From Leptodactylus fallax (lineage: Eukaryota; Chordata; Amphibia; Anura; Leptodactylidae): a DNA stretch of 64,000 nucleotides. The notes beneath the pieces were generated by a model. That model ran no database searches and was not told the DNA's origin. It worked only from the letters and a program-made list of their open reading frames with translations. The position numbers and the translations under genes were made by a program. Positions 62,742 through 64,000 of this stretch are shown one piece after another. Location: contig CAMRHE010000029.1 of the NCBI GenBank assembly GCA_947044405.1, positions 457,001 to 521,000 of the forward strand, in the 5' to 3' direction. Position 1 is the stretch's first letter; the number at the start of each line of letters is the position of its first letter.

Positions 62742-63130
62742 AGGGGCTGTCTGAGACCCAGGCAAATTGAATACTGGTGCCTATTCACATGATAGGTCAT
62801 GACTTATCAGTATCAGATTGGTCGGGGTGTGACATCTGAATCCCACACCAATCTGTTTCAGCCACTCTACGCCATATACAAGGTATACAGTACATACAGA
62901 AAACTATATGCAGTGTATAGAGCTCCATATACTGTAGTGGTGGCCTTGGGAAACAGCAGCTCTGCTACCATTCACATGAATAGGAGCCTTGTATACGGCT
63001 TCTGTTGGCCAATACAGCTGATCGGTGCAGGGTCCGGATGTCAGACTCTGACTGATCTGCTACTGATGACCTATGGGTAGGTGTGGATGGGTCATCAGTA
63101 TCCAATTTTCCTGGGTCTCAGACAACTCCT
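62742..63130. mobile_element. piggyBac-like MITE, second family
   Basis: 389 bases with inverted ends (AGGGGCTGTCTGAGACCCAG / CTGGGTCTCAGACAACTCCT) and TTAA on both sides (62738..62741, 63131..63134). Longer inner inverted parts (AATTGAATACTG / CAGTATCCAATT). Non-coding. Confidence 0.8.
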
Positions 63131-63736
63131 TTAAAATGCCAGCTAACATCAGCAAAACTACAAGAAGTTATCCAGGCTATATAATAAATAATATTGATAG
63201 TAATAATACATGCATAAAAAAGAATTAATGTCTCTATCATAATTACTAGCAGTAGGTCTTCATTTTCTTGCATAGGTTTTTCATACAGAGGGGTTCAATA
63301 AAGTGATGACCTATTGCTAGTGACTATCGCGGAGATATGAAGGCTGATTTATTTATAATCATTGACTAGTGAGTTTGTAGTGCAGTGAGATGTGTATTTG
63401 TGTAAACCATGAACATACAATGCTTTCATAGCAGGAGAGGTTCATACACTTACGTTCCTCCTATGTCCTCCTCTTCCCTCTCCATTCTTATTTTGTTACT
63501 GCCGCGCTTCACGTCCATCACTTATCCTGAGCCATGTAAGTGTGCTCAGCTCTGCTATGTCTCCCACACGTGACAGGACCTTCTGAGCCTGACCCCTGTC
63601 TAATATGTAACATGCCGCTGCAGCCTTGCTGGAAGAGAGGACAAAGCAGCCGTAATGTAAGTAAAACAACCGCTGACAATTGTAATAGCTGGTAAAAAAA
63701 ATCTTTTTAGAAATCAGACTTTTAATGTCAATGATG

Positions 63737-63834
63737 ATTACCAGCCAAGTGGCACATTTAGGGGGCCCCTTTGAAGCAGGGGGCCCTGGCCAATTGCCCA
63801 GTCTTACTTCCCCTCCACCCCAACGCCAGCCCTG
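63737..63834. mobile_element. hAT terminal fragment
   Basis: Read on the minus strand it begins CAGGGCTGGCGTTGGGG and goes on with CTGGGCAATTGGCCAGGGCC, like the left end of 53057..56038. The other end and a target duplication were not established. The rest of 63135..64000 shows nothing I can name. Confidence 0.6.
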
Positions 63835-64000
63835 GTTGTACCCAGTATTGTATCCTCCATCTTTGGAGCTTCAGAACACATGTTTAATTTGTTTAGATGT
63901 AAAAAAAAACTGTATGTGAGGGTGTGAATTTGTGCAGTATGTATGCTCTGTAATGAGACTGTACAGGGTTGTATTATCTGTATGCTTTATTTAAACCTTA

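Noticed and set aside
1..64000. CRISPR arrays, operons, bacterial-type systems, tRNA and rRNA genes
   Set aside because: The window is vertebrate nuclear DNA; tandem arrays here have no unique spacers and no cloverleaf or rRNA sequence was recognised.

Overview
The window looks like nuclear DNA of a vertebrate, most likely a frog (anuran). It is AT-rich, one gene is spread over more than 40 kb, and the rest is a dense, nested population of DNA transposons, their short non-autonomous derivatives, one very young Ty3/gypsy retrotransposon and an L1 remnant. The frog assignment is an inference from the repeat types and from an intact slc26a10; no species is named.

The one clear host gene is slc26a10, on the minus strand. 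Its first coding exon is at 48504..48768, with a TATA-like box and a CCAAT box just upstream. Thirteen contiguous coding exons down to 20749 give 577 codons with every junction GT/AG and in phase. A fourteenth, STAS-domain, exon is at 6842..6921. The phase of exons 13 and 14 requires at least one more exon between them that I could not find, and the 3' end of the gene was not found; it may lie left of base 1. The protein is a ten-exon-plus SLC26 membrane domain followed by a STAS domain.

The introns and the 15 kb upstream of the gene are repeat territory. From left to right: a short inverted-repeat element (158..407); a TA-flanked MITE (1086..1457, second copy 20143..20508); four copies of one Tc1 family (1709..3301, 22183..23763, 28733..30213, 45703..47223), all with broken transposases; hAT-type non-autonomous elements with 8-bp target duplications (3316..4705, 8534..9872, 32400..32931, 53057..56038, 60532..61807); a degenerate ~370-bp tandem array (9960..11335); a complete Ty3/gypsy element (11525..20136) with 1121-bp LTRs that differ at one base by eye; an older Tc1-like element (24760..26553); Harbinger-like and piggyBac-like MITEs; an L1 ORF2 tail (41100..42390) split by a Tc1 fragment; and a second Tc1 family (52022..56431) split by a hAT element.

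The most unusual structure is that four hAT-type elements with different termini carry the same 31-bp minisatellite unit, and at least three of them also share a GC-rich core. In the largest (53057..56038) part of the array is inverted. No bacterial-type system, CRISPR array, tRNA or rRNA gene was seen.
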